A DNA stretch of 64,000 nucleotides, taken from Eutreptiella sp. 'Long Island Sound 2002'. Its lineage: Eukaryota > Euglenozoa > Euglenophyceae > Eutreptiales > Eutreptiaceae. The notes below the pieces were generated by a model. It saw only the letters and a program-made list of their open reading frames with translations, did not search any database and was not told the origin of the DNA. The position numbers were made by a program, and so were the translations under genes. Location of the stretch: the NCBI GenBank assembly GCA_964036045.1, contig OZ038382.1:78467918-78531917 (forward strand), written 5' to 3'. Of this stretch, positions 11,743-21,792 are shown one piece after another; positions within the stretch are counted from its first letter, which is position 1, and every line of letters begins with the position of its first letter.

Positions 11743-11793
11743 TCCGTCCGAACTCATGGTCCTTGAGAACCATGAGTTCGAGCGATCGACGGA
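11743..11793. repeat. Strong hairpin, 12-bp stem extended by 6 bp past a bulge
   Basis: CGAACTCATGGT (11749-11760) pairs perfectly with ACCATGAGTTCG (11769-11780) around an 8-nt loop. Directly outside, TCCGTC (11743-11748) can pair with GACGGA (11788-11793) across a one-sided 7-nt bulge. No gene lies nearby, so it could be a small RNA precursor or a remnant of a foldback element. Confidence 0.6.
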
Positions 11794-12263
11794 AAAGCTT
11801 GCGCGTTGATTTTCTCGAAGACGCAACGGCGAAAAATTCTGGTGAACACACCAGATGAAAGTACATTAAAAACCCTCTAGATTCAGCCCTTAAGTTCTCT
11901 TAGAACCTCAAAGGTACTCGAGAAAAATCCCTCACAAAACTCGCCACGGAGAAGCGACGAAAGCGCGCGAACAGGCGACATCAGGCGGCGATTTCACGAC
12001 AATTAGAAATCGCGGTAGAAATCGGGTATTTCACCGATTTCCGACTGAAAATCGCCTAAGACAATAAAATTGTGGTAATTCTAAATCGATTTATTGGTTA
12101 GAAATCGGATTCCAGATTTCGCGGGTTAGAGAACAGGGATATCCCGCTGACAGCCGGTGTCAACGGCTTCCGCACAAGTGTGACGGCTCACAGGCCTCCG
12201 GGCCATGGGCCATAGGTTCTGGGTACCGCTTCACTATTGTCGAAGTCCAAGGAGAAGGTCACC

Positions 12264-12431
12264 ATGGCTGAAACTCTACTGGGTGCCACAAGTGCTCAAG
12301 ATGTTCGCAAACATTACTTGAAGCTCAGTGTGCAACTGCATCCTGATAAGTCCAAACATTCTTGGGCCACGGATCGCTTTCAATTGCTTTTGAAGGCATA
12401 TAATCTCTTGAAGGACAAGGTAGGTAGGTAG
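12264..12431 (+). CDS. J-domain (DnaJ-like) exon
   Basis: The ATG at 12264 sits in an excellent Kozak context (GTCACCATGG). It encodes about 52 residues of a J domain beginning MAETLLGATSAQDVRKHYLK, with the diagnostic HPD loop in LHPDKSKH and a helix III of type DRFQLLLKAYNLLKDK. J domains bind Hsp70 and stimulate its ATPase. The conserved coding sequence ends with AAG at 12419, followed at once by GTAGGTAGG, which looks like a splice donor. If unspliced, the frame stops after VGR at 12431. A second copy of the last 29 codons lies at 12513-12599 and ends in LKDKYKLH and a stop. The next exon was not found, so this may be a fragment or a gene broken by an insertion. Confidence 0.65.
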   Translation: MAETLLGATSAQDVRKHYLKLSVQLHPDKSKHSWATDRFQLLLKAYNLLKDKVGR

Positions 12432-12599
12432 GTATCTTCGGGAGCTCGGGATGCCTCCTTTGGCATTGCAGGAAGAAGGTCTTACCAAGGGGACGTCCTG
12501 TTCCTCCCACTTCAACTGCATCCTGATAAGTCTAAAGACTCTTGGGCCACGGATCGCTTTCAATTACTTTTGGAGGCATATAATCTCTTGAAGGACAAG
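12333..12599 (+). repeat. 87-bp exon duplication flanking a 93-bp insert
   Basis: The end of the J-domain exon (12333-12419) is repeated at 12513-12599 with about five differences, 180 bp apart. Between the copies lies a 93-bp sequence (12420-12512) starting GTAGGTAGGTAGG. Its first 92 bp recur at 29618-29709 with about four differences. Confidence 0.8.
12420..12512 (+). mobile_element. 93-bp insert sharing the left end of the 3-kb insertion at 29617
   Basis: The insert begins exactly at the exon end with GTAGGTAGGTAGGTATC and resembles an intron at its 5' end only, since no AG acceptor lies at its right edge. The other copy of this sequence starts a much larger insertion that is also flanked by direct repeats. 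It may be a truncated mobile element or an introner-like sequence. This is inference. Confidence 0.45.
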
Positions 12600-12789
12600 T
12601 ATAAGTTGCATTGACAAGCTCCAAATGTGCTTCGCCTCAGACGACCGGACTCAAGTAATAGCAATGGCTTGAGCTTCGCAGCCGGTGGCGCCGGCAGCAA
12701 TATAGTCATTTGCAGTTGCTCGCCAAAGGCCGAAGGGTGTTTCACATTTTGGAGTTTGTGGGTTCAAGAAGCATGCATATGGGGTTTTT

Positions 12790-15345
12790 CCAAGTTGCAA
12801 TGGTGAAGAAGGGCATGTTCAGAGTGGGCAAGTGGGCGTTCCCTTGCTGCTGAACAAAGCATTGGCTGAAGTCAAGGAGCATGGATTGGACGTTTGTACT
12901 AGGTGAGCTTTGTTGGGGCATGTTCTGAGTGTGCAAGTGGGCTTTCCCTTGCTACTGAACAAAGAATTGGCTGGGGTCAAGAAGCATGGATTGGGCGTGT
13001 GTACAAGGTGGACTTTATTGGGGCATGTTCAGAGTGGGCAAGTCGGCTTTGCCTTGCTACTTTGTTAAGCATTGGCTAGGGTCAGGAAGCAAGGACTGGA
13101 CGTGTGGACAAGGAGGACTTTGTTGCGGCATGTTCAAAATGGGCAAGTGGGCTTTCCCTTGCTGCTGAAAAAAGCAGTGGCTGGGGTCAAGAAGCATGGA
13201 TTGGATGTTTGTACAAGGTGGACTTTGTTGGGGCATGTTCAGAGTGGGCAAGTGGGCCCTCCCTTGCTGCTGAACAAATCATTGAAGTGGGGTCAAGAAA
13301 CATGGATGTGGGCTTTTTACAAGTTGCACTCTTTTGAAGATGGAATGTTCAGAGTGGGCAAGTGGGCTTTCCCTTGCTGCTGAACAAAGCATTGGCCGGG
13401 GTCAAGAAGCATGGATTGGACGATTGTACAACGTGGATTTTGTAAGAAAGGGGCATGTTCAGAGTGGGCAAGTGGGCTTTCCCTTGCTGCTGAACAAAGC
13501 AATGTGGATATGGGCGTTTCACAAGTTGCACTCTTTTGAAGAAGAAATGTTCAGAGTGGGCAAGTGGGCATTCCCTTGCTGCTGAACAAAGCATTAGCCG
13601 TAGTCAAAAAGCATTGAACTGGGGTCAAGAGACATGGATGTGCACTTTGAACGAGTTGCCTTCTCTTGGAGAAGGGATGTTCAAAGTGGGCAAGTGGCCT
13701 TCCCCTGCTGCTGCACAAAGCATTGGCCGGAGTCAAGAAGCATGGATTGCACGATTGTACCAGGTGGACTTTATAGATGGGGCATTATCAGACTGGGCAA
13801 GTGGGCTTTCCCTTGCTGCTGAACAAAGCATTGAAGTGGGGTCAAGAAACATGAATATGGGCGTTTTACAAGTGGCACTCTTTTGAAGAAGGGATGTTCA
13901 GAGTGGGCAAGTGGGCTTTCCCTTGCTGCTGAACCAGCATTGGCCGGAGTTTAGAGCATGGTTTGGACGATTCTACAAGGTGGACTTTGTGGAGAGGGGC
14001 ATGTTCAGAGTGGACAAGTGGGCTTTCCCTTGCTGTTGAGCAAAGCAGTGAAGTTGTGTCAAGAAACATGGATATGGGCTTTTTATAAGTTGCACTCTTT
14101 TGAAAAGCGATGTTCTGTGTGGGCAAGTGGGCTTTCCCTTGCTACTCAACAAAGCCTTGGCTACAGTCAAGAAGCATGGATTGGACGATTGTTCAAGGCG
14201 GATTTTGTAAAAGAGGGGCATGTTCACAGTGCGCAAGTGGGCTTTCCCTTGCTGCCGAACAAAGTATTGACGTGGGGTCAACAAACATGGATATGGCCGT
14301 TTTACAAGTTGCACTCTTTTAAAGAAGGGATGTTCAGAGTGGGCAAGTGAGCTTTCCCTTGCTGCTGAACAAAGCATTGAAGTGGGGTCAAGAAACATGG
14401 ACATGAGCTTTTTACAAGTTGCACTCCTTTGAAGAAGGAATGTTCAGAGTGGGCAAGTGGGCTTTCCCTTGCTGCTGAACAAAGCATTGGCCGGAGTCAA
14501 GAAGCATGGATTGGACGATTGTACGAGGTGGATTTCGTAAAAGAGGGGCATGTTCAGAGTGGGCAAGTGGGCTTTCCCTTGCTGCTGAACAAGGCAATAT
14601 GGATATGGGCGTTTCACAAGTGGCACTCTTTTGAAGATAAAAATGTTCATAGCGGGCAAGTGGGCATTCCCTTGCTGCTGAAGAAGGCAACATGGATATG
14701 GGCGTTTTACAAGTTGCACTCTTTTGAAGAAAAAATGTTTATAGCGGGCAAGTGGGCTTTCCCTTGCTGCTGAACAAAGCATTGACATGGGGTCATGAAA
14801 TATGGATAGGGACGTTTTACAAGTTGCACTCTTTTGAAGAAGGGATTGTCACATTGGGCAAGTGGGCTTTCCCTTGCTCTTGAACAAAGCATCAGCCGAA
14901 GTCAAAAAGAATTGAACTGGGGTCAAGAGACATGGATGTGCACTTTTAACGAGTTGCATTCTTTTGAAGAAGGGATGTTCAGAGTAAGCAAGTCGGCTTT
15001 CCCTTGCTGCTGAACAAAGCATTGGCCGGAGTCAAGAAGCATGGATTGCACGATTGTACTAGGTGGACTTCATAAGAGTGGGGCATTATCAGACTGGGCA
15101 AGTGGGCTTTCCCTTGCTGCTGAACAAAGCATTGAAGTGGGGTCAAGAAACATGAATATGGGCGTTTTACAAGTGGCACTCTTTTGAAGAAGGAGTGTTC
15201 AGAGCGGGCAAGTGGGCTTTCCCTTGCTGGTGAACAAGCATTGGCCGGAGGTTAGAGCATGGATTGGACCATTCTACAAGGTGGACTTTGTGGAGAGGGG
15301 CATGTTCAGAGTGGGCAAGTGGGCTTTCCCTTGCTGCTGAACAAA
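12790..15345 (+). repeat. Satellite, about 24 units of ~108 bp
   Basis: A tandem array is marked by the near-invariant words TTCAGAGTGGGCAAGTGGGC and TTTCCCTTGCTGCTGAACAA. Anchor positions run from about 12819 to 15305 with spacing 87-129 bp, mean near 108. Two unit types roughly alternate: one continues GGCCGGAGTCAAGAAGCATGG, the other GAAGTGGGGTCAAGAAACATGG. Short ORFs in several frames on both strands come from the repeat lacking stops and are not treated as genes. A five-unit block of the same satellite lies at 32870-33345. Confidence 0.9.
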
Positions 15346-15680
15346 ACTCGAAAAGGGTCAAGAACTTTGGAAGTGCTATCCATGTTGTGTGTGGCTTCGC
15401 CCAACCCTCATACTTCATGGGGCACATTTTGGAAGACCCTCATGAACATGCGGATGTCTCAACATTTTTGGCTTCACCAGAACTTGTGGTTTGATGCCAG
15501 CGGCACGGAGGCAAGGAGGCAATGGGTGCTACGCTTTTGGCCGATGGGAAGCGCCCCCTCCGGTATACAAACAACTAATCGGAGCAGCGTAGCACCTAAG
15601 ACCGGGGGATTTACTCTAGTCGGGGGAGTAGGTTTAGGTCATCGTGACCTTATGGGCTGTATCCCGACATTGTACTAATT
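15346..15680 (+). repeat. Conserved spacer after the 108-bp satellite, copy 1
   Basis: This sequence recurs at 33346-33690 in the same position after the same satellite. Conservation is uneven: the outer parts differ often, while GCGCCCCCTCCGGTATACAA and the block from CCTAAGACC to GGGGGAGTAG are identical. It contains the covarying hairpins described separately at 15525-15653. Confidence 0.8.
15525..15653 (+). ncRNA. Candidate structured RNA (or DNA) element, copy 1
   Basis: Three stems can be drawn. Stem 1 is GGTGCTACGCT (15525-15535) with AGCGTAGCACC (15586-15596), 11 perfect pairs. Stem 2 is TACTC with GAGTA (about 15612-15630). Stem 3 is GGTCA-TCG-TGACC (about 15637-15649). In the copy at 33550 stem 1 reads GGTGCTATGCT and AGCATAGCACC, so a C-G pair became T-A by changes in both arms. 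The loop of stem 3 varies while the stem is kept. No known RNA family was recognised, and transcription is not shown. Confidence 0.4.
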
Positions 15681-15879
15681 TTCCAATTGTCCGTGTACAA
15701 TTTAGTGTCCGACCATGTTATACCCCAATGACAACATTGCCACAAAACATGGCATACAAAGCATGGCAAGCATTTTCGTGCCATGTGATTGGGGAGTCAA
15801 CGTATATAATGTCTTTTCCAATGCCTTGACATGTTACAATTTTCAACTAGGGACTCACAACCTCAATCCATTACATACA

Positions 15880-18800
15880 ATCGCTGGGTATGCGTTGTGC
15901 AAGACTAGGACCCAGCTCGGTCCTAGTTCCAGTCTTGATTACCGAGCTGGGTTTACCCTGTTGAGGTTTTACACCACCTTTTAGGGGCCAAGGCTGAGCA
16001 ACATGTTTTAGCAGCAACAGCAGCAGCAGCAAGCAGCAGCAAGCAGCAGCAAGCAGCAGCAAGCAGCAGAAGGTCCAAAGATCCTTGTTACCATACCGTG
16101 GCTCAAAACCGGCATCCAAGTGGCTCAGAACGATGAGAGAGCAAATGCGCATCACCACAAACAAGTTTCGTTGCATTTCGAGCCGTCTAGTCTGTTGTAT
16201 GGCCCATTTAGTGTCCAAAAATGGCCGTTTTTAGGCTGTTTTCGGCTGTTTTCAGGACGATCGTCCTGAAAGTTCAGGACGGTCGCCGCTACGCCAAGCG
16301 GGTGTTTCCAGTGAGGGCTGTTGTTCTTTCATGACGATTGGGCTATCAAAGGATGGCAAATGGGTTTTCAACAAGGCGTGTACCACGCCGTGGTGCCACG
16401 CGGTGGTCCATTTTGAGGTGAAGACAAGCCGTCTTTGAGCCGTGTTTCAATACCATCGTCCCGACCGTGGAGGCACATCTCGAAAGCAAGCAGTCTTTCC
16501 TCAAGGGTGATTTCCAATGCGTTACGCAAGACTACGAGCCAGCTCGGTCCTAGTTCGAGTCTTGATTACCGAGCTGGGTTTACCCTGTCCAGGTTTTACA
16601 CCACCTTTTAGGGTCCAAGGCTGGGCTACAAGTTTTAGCAGCAACAGCAGCAAGCAGCAGCAAGCAGCAGAAGGTCCAAAAGTCCTTGCGACCACACTGC
16701 GCCTCAAAACTAGCATCCAAGTGACTCAAAACGACCAACAAGCTAAGGCCCATCACCACAAACAGGTTTCGTTGCGTTTCGAGCCGTCTAGCAGGTTCTA
16801 CGGCCGATTTAGTGTCCAAAAATGGCCGGGTTTGGGCTGTTTTCAGGACGATCGTCCTGAAAGTTCAAGACGATCGCCGCCATGCCAAGCAGGTGTTTCC
16901 GATGAGGGCCGTTGTTGTTTCATGGCGATGGGGGTATTGAAGGATGGCAAATGGGTGTTCAATAGGGCGTGTACCACGCTTTGTGCCAGGCAGTGGTCCA
17001 TTTTGAGGTGACAATGAGCCGTTTTCCAGCCGCGTTTCAGGACCATCGCCGTGACCAGGGAGGCACATCTCTAAAGCAAGCAGTCTTTCTTCAACGGTGA
17101 TTTCCCATGCGTTACGCAAGATTAGGACCCAGCTCGGTCCTAGTTCGAGTCTTGATTACCGAGCTGGGTTTACCCTGTCGAGGTTTTACACCACCTTTTA
17201 GGGGCCAAGGGTGAGCAACACGTTTTAGCATTAGCAGCAAGCAGCAGCAAGCAGCATGCGCCCCAAAAGTCCTTGCGACCACACCGTGGCTCATTACCGG
17301 CATCCAAGTAGCTCAAAACGACCGGGGAGCTAAGGCGCATCACCCCAAACAAACCGTCTAGCGGGGTCCACAGCCCATTTAGTGTCCAAAAATGGCCGTT
17401 TTTGGGCTGCTTTTGGCCGTTTTCAGGACGATCGTCCTGAAAGTTGAGGACGATCGCCGCTACGTCAAGCCGGTGTTTCCGATGAGGGCCGTTGTTCTTT
17501 CATGACGATTGGGGTATTAAAGGATGGCAAATCAGTGTTCAATAAGCCGTGACCCGCGACGTGGTGCCACGCGGTGGTCCATTTTGAGGTAAAAAGGAGC
17601 CGCTTTTGAGCCGTGTTTCAGGACAATCGTCGTAAGAATGGAGGCACATCTCTAAAGCAAGCGGTCTTTCTTGAACGGTGATTTCCCATGCGTTACGCAA
17701 GACTAGGACCCAGCTCGGTCCTAGTTCGAGTCTTGATTACCGAGCTGGGTTACCGAGCTGGGTTTACCCTGTCGAGGTTTTACACCACCTTTTAGGGGCC
17801 AAGGGTGAGCTACACGTTTTAGCAGCAACGGCAGCAGCAGCAAGCAAGCAGGCGCCCAAAAAATACTTACGACCACACCGCGGGTCAAAACCAGCATCCA
17901 AGTGGCTCAACACGACCTGAGAGCAAAGGCGCATCACCACATCCAGGTTTTGTTGCATTTGGAGCCGTCTAGCTGGTACTACAGCCGATTTAGTGTCCAA
18001 AAATGGCCGTTTTTGGGCTGTTTTCGGCCGTTTTCAGGACGATCATCCTAAAAGTTCAGGACGATCGCCGCTACACCAAGCAGCTGTTTGCGATGAGGGC
18101 CGTTGTTCTTTCATGGCGATTTGGCTATGAAATGATGGCAAATGGGTGTTCAATAAGGCGTGTACTACTCCGTGGTGCCATGCGGTGGTCCATTTTGAGG
18201 TGAAAATGAGCCGTTTTCCAGTTCGGTCCTAGTTTGAGTCTTGATTACCGAACTGGGTTTACCCTCTCGAGGTTCTACACCACCGTTTAGGGGCCAAGGG
18301 TGAGCAACACGTTTTAGCAGCAACAGCAGCAGCAGCAGCAGCAAGCAGCAGGCGCCCGAAAAGTCCTTGAGACCACACCGCGGCTCAGAACCGGCATCCA
18401 AGTAGCTCAAAACGACCAGGGAGCCAAGGCGCATCACCAAAAACAGACTCGTTGCGTTTTGAGACGTGTAGTCTGTTCTACAGCCGATTCAGTGTCGAAA
18501 AAATGGCCGTTTTTGGGCTGTTTTTGGCCGTTTTCAGGACGACCGTCCCGAAAGTACAGGACGATCGCCGCTACGCCAAGCAGGTGTTTCCGATGAGGGC
18601 CATTGCTCTTTCATGGCGAGTGGGCTATCAAAGGATGGCAAATGGGTGTTCAATAAGGCGTGTACCACTCCGTGGTGCCACGCGGTGGTCCATTTTGAGG
18701 TTAAAACGAGCTGTTTTCCAGCCGTGTTTTAGGACAATCGCCGTAAGCATGGAGGCACATCTCCAGAGCAGGCAGTGTTTCCTCCACGGTGATTTCCAAT

Positions 18801-19600
18801 GCGTTAAGCAAGACTAGGATCCAGCTCGGTACTAGTTCGAGTCTTGTTACCGAGCTGGGTTTACCCTGTCGAGGTTTTACAGCACCTTTTAGGGGCCAAG
18901 GCTGAGCAACACGTTTTAGCAGCAACAGCAAGCAGCAGCAGCAAGCAGCACGCGCATAAAACGTCCTTGCGCCCACACCGCGGCTCAGAAACATGCATCC
19001 AACTGGTTCAAAACGACCAGGGAGCCAAGGTGCATCACCACAAACAAATTTCGTTGCTTTTCGAGCTGTCTAGTCCGTTCTACGGCTGATTTGGTCTCCC
19101 AAAATGGCCTTTTGTTGGGCTGTTTTTGGCCGTTTACAGGACGATCGTCCTGAAAACTCAGGCCGATCATTGGTTTCTCTAGTAGCTGCTATATTGTGGC
19201 TGAAAACCGGCATCAAGTAGCTCCGGGAAGCAAAAGTGCATCACGATAAACAGGTTTTGTGCCGTTCCGATCCGTCTAGCCCGTTTTACGGCCGAATTAG
19301 TGTCCACAAATGGCCGTTTTTGGGTTGTTTTCGGGACGATCGTCCGAAAACTCACAACAATCCTTTGTTTGTCTAGTAGGTGATACACCGTGGCTCGGCC
19401 TCCAAGTAGCTCAAAATGACCGGGGAGGAGAGGCGCAACACAGCAAACAGGTCGTGCCGTTTCGAGCCGTCTAGCCCGTCCTATGGCCGATTTAGTATCC
19501 AAAAATGGCCATTTTTCGGTTGTTTTCACGACAATTGTCTTAGGACGATCGTTGGTTTGTCCAGTAGGGGATTCCACTCAACGCTGTTGTTCTTGCACAA
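15880..19600 (+). repeat. Satellite of ~600-bp units, array 1
   Basis: Units begin near ATGCGTTACGCAAGACTAGG (about 15887, 16517, 17109, 17691, 18802; one unit near 18215 lacks its start) and are 580-630 bp long. Parts in order: a hairpin made by ACCCAGCTCGGT and ACCGAGCTGGGT, TTTACACCACCTTTTAGGGG, a variable CAGCAGCAAG tract, a GCATCACCACAAACAGG block, CCAAAAATGGCCGTTTTTGG, a palindrome of up to 24 bp centred on GACGATCGTC, and a GTACCACGCCGTGGTGCC dyad. After 19100 units are truncated and diverged. ORFs of about 100 codons on both strands follow the repeat and show no known domain. Confidence 0.9.
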
Positions 19601-20385
19601 CGATTAGACAATCAAAGGATTGCAAATGAGTGATGAAGAAGGCATCTTCCGCACCGCACTGTTTTCCCGTGGTCCATTTGGGGTGAATAATGAGCGTTTT
19701 TGAGTTACTGGTCAAGAGCGCACACGGTAAGAGCAAGCAGCCCGCAACACCTGTCGATACATATGTGCCTTTGTTGCCATGTAGGCTTTCTCATGGCATC
19801 CAAGCGGGTCGTTATGTATGTACCTTGGTTGCCGTGTAGGCTTTCTCACGGCAATCAAACTCATATTGACTTTGTCCCATGATGGAACACAAGTGTTTGT
19901 TTGATGAGTGCACTTGCTCCATATGTGCCTTTGTTGCCATGTAGGCTTTCTCGTGGCATCAAAATGTGCTTGTTATGTGGGTACCTTGGTCGCCGTGTTA
20001 ACGACTAGACAATCAAATGATTGCAAATGAGTGATGGAGAAGGCATCTTCAGCACCGCTGTGTCTTCCCGTGGTCCATTTGGGGCGAAGAATGGGTAGGA
20101 GCAAGCAGCTCGCAACACATGTCAATCCATATGTGCCTTTGTTGCCATGTAGGCTTTCTCATGGCATCCAAGCGGATTGTTTTGTACGTACCTTGGTTGC
20201 CATGTAGGCTTTCTCACGGCAATCAAACTAATATTGACTTTGTCCGATGAGGGAACACAAGTGTTTGTTTCATGAGTGCACTTGCTGCATATGTGCCTTT
20301 GTTGCCATGTAGGCTTTCTCATGGCATCAAAATGTGCTTGTTATTTGGGTACCTTGGTCGCCGTGTAGGCTTTCTCACGGCAATC
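19600..20385 (+). repeat. Two ~390-bp units carrying seven conserved-loop hairpins
   Basis: A larger unit is present twice (about 19600-19990 and 20005-20385), marked by GACAATCAAA and GCAAATGAGTGATG. Within it are seven hairpins with the constant loop TAGGCTTTCT at 19775-19798, 19829-19854, 19935-19958, 20143-20166, 20197-20222, 20303-20326 and 20360-20381. Stems are GCCATG/CATGGC or GCCGTG/CACGGC. The left part derives from a diverged unit of the ~600-bp satellite. Confidence 0.85.
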
Positions 20386-20510
20386 AAGTCATTTCACTTT
20401 CGAATGATGTTTGACCATGCTTTGGTTAGTTCCCAATTTGTATCCCTTTATGGACGCTTAGTTGCTATTTTTGTCACCATCCTTTGGTGTAGACTTTTTT
20501 CTTTGGACAC

Positions 20511-20771
20511 ATGCCTACGCCTTCACTGACCAACAAAGATTGTCATGATGTGGCTCGCCTATGGGGATGGAAGTGGGTACGCCAAGGCAACCAAGACATG
20601 AAGGCCAAGGCGGTCATGCGGTGGACTTGTGCATCTTGTGGAGAATCCACGAATGTACGGTTTGATAACATGAAGAAGTTTGGTCCGGGAAAGCACAAGT
20701 GTTCAAAAGAATGTCCACCACAGGGGAAAGAGGATAATGCAAAAGGAAAAGACGGTCGCCCATCCATTACC
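20511..20771 (+). pseudogene. Zinc-ribbon-like protein fragment, cut by an LTR
   Basis: The frame starts with ATG at 20511 (MPTPSLTNKDCHDVARLWGW) and encodes a small domain with MRWTCASC, about 18 residues, then KHKCSKEC, a likely Zn-binding pair of Cys motifs. A polar Lys/Gly tail follows. The frame runs into the 5' LTR of the element at 20772 and stops at 20801 within LTR sequence. A related domain (MRWQCWGC ... GFVCSTC) lies directly on the other side of the element, so this could be the left half of a gene with tandem zinc-ribbon domains split by the insertion. The pattern LA-x2-W ... RW-x-C-x2-C ... C-x2-3-C recalls treble-clef ribbons such as PF14311, which is a weak resemblance. Confidence 0.45.
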
Positions 20772-21103
20772 TGCAATAGGATAGGACAAATAATGCTGTG
20801 ATTGCATTTAAAGATCGTAGTTGTTGAATTTGCTGTGATTGAAATCAGGCAGAGATCTGCCGGCGCGCGCGTGACGCGCCGGCAAAAGGCCAGATGTAAA
20901 ATGACGATACAAAACATGTATAGAGATGGGTTCTGTCAAAAGATTTTATGCATAATTAGATGTTTATTAATCGTCTGTGAAATCCGATTCTGTTTCTAGG
21001 GTATTGTCGGATTTATGACGATTTGGATCATTGTTGCTTGGATTAACTGAGGTCTCAGTGTTGTTGTTGCGCTGTGCTTGCTATTCAAGTTCACTGGAGT
21101 CCA
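20772..21103 (+). repeat. 5' LTR of the 5.8-kb element
   Basis: 332 bp, TG...CA. It contains a perfect 10-bp inverted repeat (TGCCGGCGCG 20858-20867 and CGCGCCGGCA 20875-20884, 7-nt loop) that is unchanged in the 3' copy. The sequence after it (TGGGATACAATACCC from 21107) is where a primer binding site would be expected, but no matching tRNA was recognised. Confidence 0.65.
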
Positions 21104-21189
21104 ATATGGGATACAATACCCACCAGCCAAAATCCGGGCAATAGGATTACAAAATTGTCATCCCTTAGTCCTGTGCACTCCAGCTGGTC

Positions 21190-21792
21190 ATGGAATTGGG
21201 ACAGTGCTCAAGATGTGGTCATGAACAACGGCTGAGAAGCGAACGTAATGAAGCGCGTCAGGAGGTGGCCCAGTTACAATCTGCTCGTGAAAGCGGCATG
21301 GCCATAATTGCGGAGCTCCGACAGCAAAATTTTGAGCTACGGTGTGAAGTTGATGATCTCCACGAAGAACTACATTTGTACAGGGGAGGCTCGGTTTCAG
21401 TATTGGAGTGTATGCTCATGGAGTACGATGAGAACAATGAGAAGCTTCAAGCGGAAATTGCACAACTTCAAGCACTGAACGGGCAATACAAGATGTCCAA
21501 CGAAGGGTTGCGGGCGGAGCTGTCCCAGCTATCCCGCATTCAAGGGACAGAAGCCATCGAGGGGCAGCATCGCAATCAGGATTGGACACCAGTGAGAGAC
21601 AAGGAGTTCAAAACTAAATGGCAACCCAAGGTAAAAGACGAGGAGTTGACTGGGCTGGTCCGACAGGAGAGCAGGGCTGAAAAATTCCGTCAGAGGCGGA
21701 GGTCATGGCAAGCTTGGCGCCAGGCCTCAGAGGAGCGCTACACCAACTACGTCGCCAAACAGGCTGGCAGGGCACATAAAGAGCCTGATTAA
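21190..21792 (+). CDS. Coiled-coil protein with N-terminal Cys pair, in the 5.8-kb LTR element
   Basis: The 200-codon ORF starts MELGQCSRCGHEQRLRSERN, with one C-x2-C pair. It continues as a long coiled coil (about residues 15-120) of Glu/Leu/Gln heptads, and ends with a basic, Trp-containing tail (RQRRRSWQAWRQASEERY). It lies about 85 bp after the 5' LTR, where gag would be, yet has no zinc knuckle or capsid signature. It may be a residual gag-like protein, or a captured host segment. No family recognised. Confidence 0.5.
   Translation: MELGQCSRCGHEQRLRSERNEARQEVAQLQSARESGMAIIAELRQQNFELRCEVDDLHEELHLYRGGSVSVLECMLMEYDENNEKLQAEIAQLQALNGQYKMSNEGLRAELSQLSRIQGTEAIEGQHRNQDWTPVRDKEFKTKWQPKVKDEELTGLVRQESRAEKFRQRRRSWQAWRQASEERYTNYVAKQAGRAHKEPD

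Larger units (their letters stand above)
9086..12230. other. Non-coding stretch right of element A
   Basis: No convincing gene. 9086-9500 is GC-rich with short internal repeats (repeated GGAGTGCGGCC, and GCTGCGAGCTGCGAGCTGC at 9320-9345) and may be the untranslated leader or LTR of element A, but no TG...CA pair, primer binding site or second copy supports that. 9500-12230 is mixed-composition DNA with repeated short GGCCAAAATGGC-like words near 10120, 10515, 10888 and 11422, and GAAATCG-rich sequence at 11990-12120. Short ORFs occur on both strands without recognisable domains. Confidence 0.5.

Noticed and set aside
12810-15400. Many 60-140-codon ORFs on both strands of the 108-bp satellite
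   Set aside because: Unit length is variable and frames are not kept from unit to unit. No domain or start context.
19740-20385. CRISPR-like array
   Set aside because: The repeats are hairpins with variable stems in a eukaryotic satellite context, spacers are themselves repeated, and no cas gene is present.
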